Source: Bacteroidetes bacterium GWA2_31_9
GTDB lineage: Bacteria; Bacteroidota; Bacteroidia; Bacteroidales; GWF2-33-38
Length of the DNA: 33,761 nucleotides
Direction: 5' to 3'
Assembly: GCA_001768975.1 (NCBI GenBank)
Contig: MEND01000052.1
Span: forward strand, 2,001-35,761
A program made the translations under genes and the position numbers. The first letter of the stretch is position 1. Every line of letters begins with the position of its first letter. Below the pieces are notes generated by a model. It did not search any database, had not been told where the DNA came from, and saw only the letters and a list, made by a program, of their open reading frames with translations. Positions 23,390-30,991 of this stretch are shown here, one piece after another.

Positions 23390-24703
23390 TTAAAATTTTA
23401 TATAAGAAATTTCTAACTTTAGTCTATTCGAGTGAATTCCACTGGTTAAAACAACTCTATTACAGCTACTAATATCATTTGAAATTAGATACAAACCTAA
23501 GTTTGGAATTACACCATCGATTATATTTTGCATTTCTAAAGTTATATTAAACTTATAGACACTTTCTGATGGATAATAGTTTCCGTCGAATATTTCTCCT
23601 AAACTAAAATCAGGAGGTAGTTTGTATTGATTATTTGCTTGTCTTTCGTATAGCATAAGCTTAGTAGGAGCTTCATATGTTGAAATCGAAAGATCATTTT
23701 TTTCGATTGGAATTACCAATGTAGCCTTAACAATTGCAACATTACTTTTAATATTTAATTTATCAGCTGTTGGAAGTTTAATATACCCCCTTACTCCTGC
23801 CATTGGTTGTATATAGAAAACACTATCCTGAATAGGAGTAATAGAATTCATTTGACCATAAAAATTTGTATTTGAATAATCATGAGTAAATAAATTAAAT
23901 CTTGCACAATTTTGATTGATAATGAATTCACTTGTAACCGTGTCAGAAGATGCATTTTTGTACGTTAAAACAATTTTAGAATTACCTGATGTTAAGTTAA
24001 AATAAGCTATACCGCCTCCAACAACATTAGTGTCTGTAGTAATGCAAATGCCAGGTAGAACTGATAATATATCGGAATTTGCTTTTATAGAATCAAGACT
24101 AAATATTGAATTTCCAAGCGATGGTAGCAAGTCAATACCAAGATTGTCAGAATAAAGCTGACCTTGATTGATAGTTCTACTTCCTAATAAATCTGACTCA
24201 TTATAAAAACTTGATGCTTTATTGAAAGAATAGTATGCTGAATCTTTTACAATTGAATTAGTTAATTTATAAACATTAATAGTTTGAGTTTTTGTAGAAT
24301 CGCCATAATTTCCAGAATAATCGAGATATAGCTTTATAGAAACTACTTCTGATGAAGACTCAAACTTTGTACCTACAACTTTTGATAATACTTGAGCTAA
24401 AAATGAAGCAGAAACATTGCCAAATTCAGGGTCGTTATAATTTCCTAACATTCCATAAGCTTCGTTTTTTGAAGTAGCAGAATCATCTTTTAATGTATAT
24501 GCTTCGATTGATAACGTGTCGGCAAAAACAGTATTAATCTTATCCCCAGCAGGTTGTGTAGTTAATCCTAAATCAGTATCTTTTTTACATGAACTGAAAA
24601 ACGATGAAGCCATTAAAGAAATTAGAATAACTCTAAAAAACAAGAAGTTGAATTTTAAAAATTCAACTTTGTTTTTATTAATTGAAATATTGAAGTCTGA
24701 CAT
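23390..24703 (-). CDS. DUF4270 family lipoprotein
   Basis: A 437-residue predicted lipoprotein. After a charged start, a hydrophobic stretch ends in a lipobox, FFSSCKKDTDLG, with the lipidated Cys at about residue 39. The next block, DTLSIEAYTLKDDSATSK and GMLGNYNDPEFG, is the hallmark of the Bacteroidota DUF4270 family. The rest is beta-rich with no catalytic motif. Function is unknown; the protein is expected in the outer membrane or periplasm. It starts 57 bases after the half-GT5 gene and abuts glmS, an order that from memory recurs across the phylum and may tie it to envelope biogenesis. The N-terminus is long for a signal peptide, so translation might start further in. Confidence 0.88.
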   Translation of the reverse strand: MSDFNISINKNKVEFLKFNFLFFRVILISLMASSFFSSCKKDTDLGLTTQPAGDKINTVFADTLSIEAYTLKDDSATSKNEAYGMLGNYNDPEFGNVSASFLAQVLSKVVGTKFESSSEVVSIKLYLDYSGNYGDSTKTQTINVYKLTNSIVKDSAYYSFNKASSFYNESDLLGSRTINQGQLYSDNLGIDLLPSLGNSIFSLDSIKANSDILSVLPGICITTDTNVVGGGIAYFNLTSGNSKIVLTYKNASSDTVTSEFIINQNCARFNLFTHDYSNTNFYGQMNSITPIQDSVFYIQPMAGVRGYIKLPTADKLNIKSNVAIVKATLVIPIEKNDLSISTYEAPTKLMLYERQANNQYKLPPDFSLGEIFDGNYYPSESVYKFNITLEMQNIIDGVIPNLGLYLISNDISSCNRVVLTSGIHSNRLKLEISYIKF

Positions 24704-24760
24704 TATTTGAAACCATTAATTTTCGTTGTAAATGTATGAAACGAAAATGAAACGAAAAAA

Positions 24761-25591
24761 TTATACGGTTTCAACACAACTTCCTGTAAGAATTTTATCA
24801 TAGAAATCGGAATAAGACTCAACATAACTTTCTTCATCCAGATAATCGAGGATAGGAATATCAATTGTGGCTAAATGCTTTTTAATATTTGCGTTTATAT
24901 TATTTGAAGCCATAATTATACCATCGGAAAACTGAAGAGCTAATTTTGTTGTTGAAACATAGTCAACTACTTTTTTTACTTCTTCAACATCTTCTGATGT
25001 AACTCCATCAACATGAACTTTATCTTTGAATTTTTTATCAAAAACAGTATCAAAGTAATCATCATATAATGAGTAAATTACTCTTGAATTAGAAAATAGT
25101 GGATCTTCTTTAAAAGCACGCTTTATATACATTGGAACCATACTGGTTATCCAACCATGACAATGAACAATGTCTGGAGCCCAACGAAGCTTTTTAACAG
25201 TTTCTAATACTCCTCTTGCAAAGAATATTGCTCTTTCGTCATTATCTTTGAAATAAGCGTCATTATTATCGCAAAGTATGTGTTTACGATGAAATAAATC
25301 TTCGTTATCAATAAAATAAACTTGCATACGAGCAGACTGAATTGAAGCAACTTTAATTATTAATGGGTGATCCATGTCGTTAATAATCAGATTCATTCCT
25401 GAAAGCCTGATAACTTCATGAAGCTGGTTTCGTCTTTCATTAATGCAACCATATCTTGGCATAAATGTTCTAATTTCACTGCCTTTTTCTTGAATACCTT
25501 GAGGTAAAAATCGACCGATTTTAGACATTTGACTTTCTGGAAGATAAGGTGCAATTTCTTGAGAGACGAATAAAACTTTTGTTTTTTCCAT
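24761..25591 (-). CDS. Half-length glycogen/starch synthase-like (GT5 N-terminal domain) protein
   Basis: A 276-residue protein matching only the N-terminal Rossmann half of GT5 glycogen synthases: KVLFVSQEIAPYLPES, FMPRYGCINERR, DNDERAIFFARGVLETV and PDIVHCHGWITSMVPMYIK. Normal GlgA is about 480 residues with a second half that carries part of the nucleotide-sugar site. The KxGGL loop that binds ADP-glucose is also altered here to MSKIGRFLP. Sequence on both sides shows no missing half, so this is not a fresh truncation. From memory such half-length proteins are standard in Bacteroidota next to panC and DUF4270. It is likely non-catalytic or altered, perhaps a regulatory or scaffold protein. 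It is divergent from panC. Confidence 0.85.
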   Translation of the reverse strand: MEKTKVLFVSQEIAPYLPESQMSKIGRFLPQGIQEKGSEIRTFMPRYGCINERRNQLHEVIRLSGMNLIINDMDHPLIIKVASIQSARMQVYFIDNEDLFHRKHILCDNNDAYFKDNDERAIFFARGVLETVKKLRWAPDIVHCHGWITSMVPMYIKRAFKEDPLFSNSRVIYSLYDDYFDTVFDKKFKDKVHVDGVTSEDVEEVKKVVDYVSTTKLALQFSDGIIMASNNINANIKKHLATIDIPILDYLDEESYVESYSDFYDKILTGSCVETV

Positions 25592-25617
25592 GTATGTGAA
25601 GTTGATTAAATTTTTTA

Positions 25618-25625
25618 CAAATATA
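25618..25625 (-). promoter_or_regulatory. Possible -7 box for the half-GT5/DUF4270/glmS unit
   Basis: On the minus strand TATATTTG fits the TAnnTTTG consensus and would give a start site about 20 bases before the ATG. No TTG is found at the expected -33 distance, so support is partial. Confidence 0.35.
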
Positions 25626-25806
25626 ATAAAAAAAAAATTATAAATATGAAACTATATTTAGATAAACTTAGATAAATTATTGATATTGTGGAAAATAAAA
25701 TTTATTTTTACTTTTTTATCTTTTTATCTTAAATTAATAGTGCTTTTTAATAAAAGTCTTGTAATGCACAACTGGCTTCAAAAATCAAACTATTTTATAA
25801 AATTAA

Positions 25807-25835
25807 TTGTAGGATAATTTAAATTTATAAATTTG
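25807..25835 (+). promoter_or_regulatory. Predicted promoter of the panC operon
   Basis: TTG at 25807-25809, an 18-base spacer and TAAATTTG at 25828-25835 match the Bacteroidota primary promoter consensus. Transcription would start near 25841, leaving a leader of about 17 bases before panC. It lies in the 266-base divergent region shared with the half-GT5 gene. Confidence 0.5.
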
Positions 25836-25857
25836 TGCCGTTTTTATAAAAACTTAA

Positions 25858-26700
25858 ATGAAAATTTTTACAAAGGTAACTGATTTAAATTTAGAATTAG
25901 ATTTATTAAGACAACAAAATAAAATTATTGGCTTTGTTCCCACTATGGGAGCACTGCATGATGGACACATTTCTCTTATTAAAACTTGTTCCGAATTTAA
26001 TGACATTACTGTTGTTAGTATTTTTGTTAATCCTACGCAGTTTAATAATGCAAATGATTTAAAAAACTATCCCAGAAATATTGATAAAGATTTAAGCATT
26101 CTTAAAACCACAAATACAACAATACTTTTTTTTCCTGAAAATGATGAAATGTATCCTGAAAAGGATGAGAGAGTTTTTAAATTTGATAATTTAGAGAATA
26201 TATTAGAAGGTGCTTTTAGACCAGGACATTTCAATGGTGTGGCTCAAATTGTAAGTAAATTATTTAATATTGTTAAACCAAATAATGCATATTTTGGACA
26301 AAAAGATTTTCAGCAACTTACAATTATTAAAAAGCTGGTAACGCAACTTAATTTAAGTATTAATATTGTTGCTTGTGAAACCTTTCGCGAATCTGATGGA
26401 TTGGCAATGAGTTCAAGAAATTTATTGTTAAGCAACGAATATAGAGCCGTGGCACCAAAAATTTATAAATATCTTAAAGATTCTGCTTTAAAAATTAAGA
26501 ACAATAGCATCGAAGAAATTAAAAAATATGTTATTGAAAATATTAATAGTGAAAGATTGTTAAAAGTTGAATATTTTGAAATAGTTAATACAGAGACTCT
26601 TAATGCTGTTGATAATTGGGATAATAATACCCCAATCATTGGTTGTATTGCGGTTTTTGCAGGTAATATTCGATTAATTGACAATATCAGATATAATTAA
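25858..26700 (+). CDS. panC: Pantothenate synthetase
   Basis: PanC joins pantoate and beta-alanine with ATP to form pantothenate, the precursor of coenzyme A. At 280 residues it is full length. Motifs are FVPTMGALHDGHISLI, containing the ATP-binding HDGH signature, SIFVNPTQFN, FRPGHFNGVAQIVSKL, YFGQKDFQQL and DGLAMSSRNLLL. It starts at ATG 25858 just downstream of a good promoter match. The next gene is panD, which supplies its beta-alanine substrate, 12 bases after the stop. It is cytoplasmic. Confidence 0.97.
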   Translation: MKIFTKVTDLNLELDLLRQQNKIIGFVPTMGALHDGHISLIKTCSEFNDITVVSIFVNPTQFNNANDLKNYPRNIDKDLSILKTTNTTILFFPENDEMYPEKDERVFKFDNLENILEGAFRPGHFNGVAQIVSKLFNIVKPNNAYFGQKDFQQLTIIKKLVTQLNLSINIVACETFRESDGLAMSSRNLLLSNEYRAVAPKIYKYLKDSALKIKNNSIEEIKKYVIENINSERLLKVEYFEIVNTETLNAVDNWDNNTPIIGCIAVFAGNIRLIDNIRYN

Positions 26701-26708
26701 TATCTTTG
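26678..26708 (+). promoter_or_regulatory. Predicted internal promoter for panD, nearly leaderless
   Basis: TTG at 26678-26680, a 20-base spacer and TATCTTTG at 26701-26708 fit the TTG/TAnnTTTG consensus. The -33 part lies inside the end of panC. The expected start site, about six bases past the -7 box, falls on the panD ATG-ATG at 26713-26718, so the transcript would have almost no leader. Confidence 0.42.
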
Positions 26709-26712
26709 TAAA

Positions 26713-27066
26713 ATGATGATTGAAGTTTGTAAATCGAAAATTCACAGAGTAACTGTAACACAGGCTGACTTAAATTATGTCGGTAGCATAACTATTGACG
26801 AAGAGTTAATGGATGCAGCTAATCTGTTTGAACACGAAAAAGTTCAAATTGTTAATATTAACAACGGAGAGAGATTAGAAACGTATGTAATTAAAGGCGA
26901 ACGTAATTCTGGTAAAATTTGCTTGAATGGACCTGCTGCACGAAAAGTTATTGTTGGTGACGAAGTTATAATAATAGCTTATGCACATATTGATGCTATT
27001 GAAGCTAAAACATTTAAACCTACTATCATATTTCCAGATTCATCAACTAATAGATTGATAAAATAA
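26713..27066 (+). CDS. panD: Aspartate 1-decarboxylase proenzyme
   Basis: PanD decarboxylates aspartate to beta-alanine for pantothenate synthesis. At 117 residues it is of normal length. The self-cleavage site is NYVGSITID, with Gly24-Ser25 numbered from the first Met as in the E. coli enzyme; cleavage turns Ser25 into the pyruvoyl cofactor. [10 protein letters not shown] and [16 protein letters not shown] with the following LNGPAARK are typical. The start is the first of two tandem ATGs, which keeps standard numbering. It sits in an operon with panC. Its stop TAA is directly followed, in the same frame, by the TTG taken as the start of the next gene. Confidence 0.97.
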   Translation: MMIEVCKSKIHRVTVTQADLNYVGSITIDEELMDAANLFEHEKVQIVNINNGERLETYVIKGERNSGKICLNGPAARKVIVGDEVIIIAYAHIDAIEAKTFKPTIIFPDSSTNRLIK

Positions 27067-28071
27067 TTGAATCATCAATTAAAAAAAACCATACAATTTT
27101 TCGTATTTTTAATACTTGGTGTAGTTTTATTGTACTTTGCTTTTAGGGATATTAATCTCGAAAAATTAATTGATGCAATTATTAATGCAAATTACTTTTG
27201 GATTTCGTTATCAATACTTTGTGCATTAATAGCACTGTTTTTTAGAGCTGCCCGATGGAACATGCTTATTGTACCTCTTGGATATAAACCTAGCTTATTA
27301 AATAGTTTCTATTCGTTAAACTTAGGCTATATGGCAAATATGGCTTTCCCTAGAATTGGAGAAATAACCCGTTGTGCTGTTCTTGGAAAGGCCGAAAAAA
27401 TACCAGTTGACTCTCTAATTGGAACAGTTATTCTCGAAAGAATTATTGATTTTATTACTTTAGTTTTATTAATCACGATTACTTTTTTTTCAAAAATTAA
27501 ATTTTTTGGTGATTTTTTTATTAATGAAATTTTTAATCCATTATTTGAAAAAATACTAAACTCTACTTTATTAATTACTATTGCATTTTCTTGCTTTGCA
27601 GTTTTCATACTAGGTTTTTTCTTACTCAGAAAAAAAATATCTAAAAACAAATTTGGTATTAAAATAACAAACTTCTTAAAAGGAATGTTAGAGGGCTTAA
27701 TATCTTTATTAAAAATGAAAAATAAATTCAGATTTTTTATTTATACAATTGTAATTTGGCTTATGTATTTTCTTATGACATATTTAATGTTTTTCTCTAT
27801 TGATGCAACCAGTAATTTGCGACCAATTGATGGATTGTTCATTTTAGTAGCTGGAGGAATTGGCATGACAGCTCCTGTTCAAGGTGGATTTGGGGCTTTT
27901 CATTGGATTGTTTCTTTGGCATTGATGCTTTATGGAATATCACAAGAAGATGGATTAATTTATGCTACAATAAGTCACGAATCTCAAGCATTATTTATGC
28001 TAGTACTTGGGGCAATTTCATTTTTTATGTTATTTTTGGGAAGACGAAAATTGAAACATAATGACAAATAA
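27067..28071 (+). CDS. YbhN/UPF0104-type flippase-like membrane protein
   Basis: A 334-residue inner-membrane protein with about seven or eight membrane segments, of the lysylphosphatidylglycerol synthase transmembrane (UPF0104, YbhN/AglD-like) family. The loop FFRAARWNMLIVPLGYKPS and the motifs GYMANMAFPRIGEITRCAVL and GGIGMTAPVQGGFGAFHW are characteristic. Members transport or flip lipids or act beside glycosyltransferases; this one lacks the soluble lysyl-transferase half. The start is TTG, set immediately after the panD stop in the same frame. No ATG occurs for about 70 codons, and starting there would remove the first helices. The end overlaps rfaE2 by 11 bases, so coupling is likely on both sides. 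Confidence 0.86.
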   Translation: MNHQLKKTIQFFVFLILGVVLLYFAFRDINLEKLIDAIINANYFWISLSILCALIALFFRAARWNMLIVPLGYKPSLLNSFYSLNLGYMANMAFPRIGEITRCAVLGKAEKIPVDSLIGTVILERIIDFITLVLLITITFFSKIKFFGDFFINEIFNPLFEKILNSTLLITIAFSCFAVFILGFFLLRKKISKNKFGIKITNFLKGMLEGLISLLKMKNKFRFFIYTIVIWLMYFLMTYLMFFSIDATSNLRPIDGLFILVAGGIGMTAPVQGGFGAFHWIVSLALMLYGISQEDGLIYATISHESQALFMLVLGAISFFMLFLGRRKLKHNDK

Positions 28072-28546
28072 TCTTGAAATTATACAATCAAAGATATTTT
28101 CTTTAGAAAATCTTATTCCAGCTTTAAATGTTTGGAAATTTAAAGAAAAAAAAATTGTTTTCACAAATGGATGTTTTGATGTATTGCATCGTGGTCATAT
28201 TGAATATTTAGCAAAAGCTGCCAACTTAGGCAATAAACTTGTGATTGGATTAAATACAGATGAATCTGTTAGAGAAAATAAAGGAAAAAATCGTCCAGTT
28301 CAAGACGAATATTCTCGTGCTTTAATTCTTGCTTCATTAAAATTTGTTGATGCTGTTGTGCTATTTAATGAAAAAACTCCTGAAAATCTTATTAAATTAG
28401 TTAAACCTGATTTCCTTGTCAAAGGAGGAGATTATGCAATTGAAAATATTGTTGGCTCTGCTTTTGTTAGTTCTTATGGAGGACAAGTAATTGTAATTGA
28501 GTATTTAGAAAACCACTCTTCTAGTAGTATTATAAATAAAATTTAG
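28061..28546 (+). CDS. rfaE2: RfaE2-type heptose 1-phosphate adenylyltransferase
   Basis: A 161-residue cytidylyltransferase-fold enzyme equal to the C-terminal domain of HldE. It is predicted to join ATP and D-glycero-beta-D-manno-heptose 1-phosphate to form ADP-heptose for lipopolysaccharide. The motif FTNGCFDVLHRGHIEYL contains HxGH at about residues 43-46, and GLNTDESVRENKG, RPVQDEYSRALILASL and FLVKGGDY are typical of the subfamily. The heptokinase half of HldE is absent; in many Bacteroidota it is a separate gene elsewhere. It overlaps the preceding membrane-protein gene by 11 bases. A related nucleotidyltransferase with another sugar-phosphate substrate cannot be excluded. Confidence 0.88.
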   Translation: MTNNLEIIQSKIFSLENLIPALNVWKFKEKKIVFTNGCFDVLHRGHIEYLAKAANLGNKLVIGLNTDESVRENKGKNRPVQDEYSRALILASLKFVDAVVLFNEKTPENLIKLVKPDFLVKGGDYAIENIVGSAFVSSYGGQVIVIEYLENHSSSSIINKI

Positions 28547-28570
28547 ATAAATTTTTAAAAACTTTTTTAT

Positions 28571-28578
28571 TATCTTTG
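28571..28578 (+). promoter_or_regulatory. Possible -7 box before the lipoprotein pair
   Basis: TATCTTTG fits TAnnTTTG and lies 17 bases before the ATG at 28596. No TTG is found at the usual -33 position, so this is a weak call. If real, it would let the two lipoproteins and radA be expressed apart from the pan genes. Confidence 0.35.
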
Positions 28579-28595
28579 TTGGTAATGAATTGTAT

Positions 28596-29000
28596 ATGAA
28601 GAGAAAGATATTAATATTCAGTGCTTTATTGTTGTTTTTAAGTAGTTTTGCTTTTGTTTCATGTAAAAAAATGAAAGAAAACAGACTTGAAGGAACATGG
28701 AAATTTATTCCATATTCTTCAGCTAATCTTGATAAAGATAAAACTTGGACATTCAGTAAAAATGGCGATTTTGTTCAAACAGTTGTAGATAACACATCTA
28801 TAACAACTACCGTTCAGACAGGAACTTATGCCATTAGAGTTAGTGGTTTTAAAACTTTTCTGGATATATTTGATATTGATTTATATACTGACGGAAAGTA
28901 TAAGGTTGTTAAATTGTCGGGGAAAGTATTAAAAACCATTCAAATATCTGATGGAGATGGTGCGACACAGTATATTTTAAAAGATTTTACTAAAGAATAA
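28596..29000 (+). CDS. Small lipocalin-like lipoprotein (first of a pair)
   Basis: A 134-residue lipoprotein. The ORF track starts at a TTG two codons upstream, but the ATG at 28596 (MKRKILIF) gives a normal signal peptide ending in the lipobox FAFVSC with the lipidated Cys at residue 23. The mature part has RLEGTWKFIPY and KTWTFSKNGDFVQTV, a lipocalin-like beta-barrel start common in Bacteroidota lipoproteins. Function is unknown. The following gene has the same layout (LxGTWxYxW, FSxxGxIERV), so the two appear to be diverged tandem duplicates. It lies 49 bases after rfaE2. Confidence 0.82.
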   Translation: MKRKILIFSALLLFLSSFAFVSCKKMKENRLEGTWKFIPYSSANLDKDKTWTFSKNGDFVQTVVDNTSITTTVQTGTYAIRVSGFKTFLDIFDIDLYTDGKYKVVKLSGKVLKTIQISDGDGATQYILKDFTKE

Positions 29001-29006
29001 TAAATT

Positions 29007-29420
29007 ATGAAAATACATTTTAAAGGCATACTTCTTTTTTCTATATCTATTTTATTTATTTTACTAATATTTTCTTCTTGTGGAAAGAAAAAAGAAGGAT
29101 TATTGGTTGGCACATGGGAATATGTTTGGATATCACAAAATGATTCTAATGAAGTAATAGTTTATTCTTTTTCTGAAGGCGGAAATATTGAAAGAGTAAG
29201 TACAATAAATGGAGTAGATACAAAAAATACAGGAACATATGAATTAGAAAAGAAAACTGGGAAACTTTTTGCTACAATTAATATTGTTGGATTTAGAAGC
29301 TGGCTTAATGGCAAATATAGAATATTACACGTCGATAAAGACATATTAATAATGCAGCAAGTATTTGATACTAACGGCAATTATGCTTTTGCTAGGTTCG
29401 AATTCGTCCGAAAAAATTAA
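29007..29420 (+). CDS. Small lipocalin-like lipoprotein (second of a pair)
   Basis: A 137-residue lipoprotein with lipobox FSSC and the lipidated Cys at residue 25. Then come GLLVGTWEYVW, YSFSEGGNIERVST, NTGTYELEKKTGK and YRILHVDKDILIMQQVF, matching the plan of the preceding lipoprotein and of lipocalin-like domains. It starts six bases after that gene and its stop overlaps the radA start by one base, so it is probably translationally coupled to radA. A functional link to DNA repair is not expected; the adjacency may be simple operon packing. Function unknown. Confidence 0.82.
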   Translation: MKIHFKGILLFSISILFILLIFSSCGKKKEGLLVGTWEYVWISQNDSNEVIVYSFSEGGNIERVSTINGVDTKNTGTYELEKKTGKLFATINIVGFRSWLNGKYRILHVDKDILIMQQVFDTNGNYAFARFEFVRKN

Positions 29421-30775
29421 TGTCAAAAACCAAATCAGTTTATATTTGTCAAAGCTGTAGCTTCCAATCTGCTAAGTTGCTTGGCAAATGCCCATCATGT
29501 AACGAATGGAATACTTTTGTTGAGGAGACATTCACTAAATCAAATTCAAGTTCATCAGGTAAATCATTAGTACAAAACTTAAAACCTGTAAGACTTTCTG
29601 AAATTGAAGGAAATAATTTTACACGTATTAATACTCATATTGATGAACTAAACCGTGTTTTGGGCGGTGGCATAGTTCCCGGCTCAGTTGTATTAATCGG
29701 TGGAGAACCCGGAATTGGCAAATCAACTCTCATGTTGCAGTTGGCTTTACAATTTAATAATCTTACAGTACTTTATATTTCTGGTGAAGAAAGCCTTTAT
29801 CAGATTAAATTACGAGCAAATAGAATCAAAAATGCCAACGAAAATCTTCTGGTTTTAAATGAAACATCGCTTGAATCTGTTATAAATAATATTGAAACAA
29901 TTAAGCCCGATTTGGTTGTTGTTGACTCTATTCAAACCATTCAAACCGACTCGCTTGAGTCGATTCCCGGAAGTATTTCGCAAATAAAAGAATGTACAAA
30001 TCTACTTTTGAAATGTGCTAAACATCACTCAATTCCAATTTTTCTCGTAGGTCATATAAATAAAGACGGACATATTGCAGGACCAAAAGCTCTTGAACAT
30101 ATTGTAGATGTGGTGTTACAATTTGAAGGCGATTTAAGTAATCAATACAGAATTTTAAGAACACTGAAAAATCGTTTCGGTCCAACATCAGAAATTGGCA
30201 TTTTTGAAATGTTCAGCGATGGTTTGCACGAAGTTATAAATCCATCGGAACTGCTACTTTCACAACACGATGATTTTTACAGCGGTACAGCAGTTGGCTC
30301 ATCTTTAGAAGGCAACAGACCATTGTTAATTGAAGTTCAAGCATTGGTTGGAAACTCACCTTACGGCACTCCTCAACGAACAACAAACGGATTCGATTCA
30401 AGAAGAATGAATATGCTTTTGGCTGTTCTGGAAAAACGAATGGGAATTAAGGTTTCGGGTAAAGATGTTTTTTTGAATATTGCAGGTGGTATCAAAATTA
30501 ACGATACAGGGATAGATTTAGCTGTAATAAGTGCAATAATTTCTTCGGGTTTTGATTCATCAATTGCAAAAAAGATATGTTTTGCAGGTGAAGTTAGTTT
30601 AACTGGTGAAGTTCGTCAGGTTTCAAAAATTGAACAACGCATTAGAGAAGCCGAAAAACTCGGATTTGAAAGTATGATGATTTCAAAATTCAGCATCAAA
30701 AAAGAAAGCATAAAATCTAAACTAAAACTTATTACAATTTCTAATGTTTCTGAGATTCCGAAGCTGATATTGTAA
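29420..30775 (+). CDS. radA: DNA repair protein RadA (Sms)
   Basis: RadA is a RecA-like, DnaB-type branch-migration helicase that acts in recombination and repair of stalled forks. At 451 residues it is full length. The N-terminal zinc finger has Cys10, Cys13, Cys24 and Cys27. The Walker A motif is GGEPGIGKST at about residues 94-103, Walker B ends at Asp169 in LVVVDSIQTI, and the RadA-specific KNRFG motif is at 250-254. The C-terminal third is the Lon-protease-like domain (NPSELLLS, GTAVGSSLEGNRPLLIEVQALV, DVFLNIAGGIKI, GEVSLTGEVRQV). It is the last gene of the plus-strand run; no strong terminator directly follows. Confidence 0.98.
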   Translation: MSKTKSVYICQSCSFQSAKLLGKCPSCNEWNTFVEETFTKSNSSSSGKSLVQNLKPVRLSEIEGNNFTRINTHIDELNRVLGGGIVPGSVVLIGGEPGIGKSTLMLQLALQFNNLTVLYISGEESLYQIKLRANRIKNANENLLVLNETSLESVINNIETIKPDLVVVDSIQTIQTDSLESIPGSISQIKECTNLLLKCAKHHSIPIFLVGHINKDGHIAGPKALEHIVDVVLQFEGDLSNQYRILRTLKNRFGPTSEIGIFEMFSDGLHEVINPSELLLSQHDDFYSGTAVGSSLEGNRPLLIEVQALVGNSPYGTPQRTTNGFDSRRMNMLLAVLEKRMGIKVSGKDVFLNIAGGIKINDTGIDLAVISAIISSGFDSSIAKKICFAGEVSLTGEVRQVSKIEQRIREAEKLGFESMMISKFSIKKESIKSKLKLITISNVSEIPKLIL

Positions 30776-30858
30776 AAAACTAATAACAAAACATTTCAGG
30801 CAGAGACAATAACAGATTAAGCTTTATTTTTTATCAATTAGAAACTGATTGAACCTTT

Positions 30859-30883
30859 ACATTGAAGTTATAAACTTTAATGT
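30859..30883. other. Ten-pair hairpin in the radA/toroid-gene spacer
   Basis: ACATTGAAGT and ACTTTAATGT form ten pairs, one of them G-U, around TATAA. A T-run (TATTTTTTAG) begins about eight bases after the stem, too far for a textbook intrinsic terminator. It may still mark the 3' end of the radA transcript. The rest of the 216-base convergent spacer shows nothing I can assign. Confidence 0.35.
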
Positions 30884-30991
30884 GTGGGGCTATTTTTTAG
30901 TAAACTTATTATTAGATATAACATTAAAACAAAAAAGAAGTTTAGGTTTTGCTGAAATAATCATAAATAAAATATCTTTAATATGAAAAAA

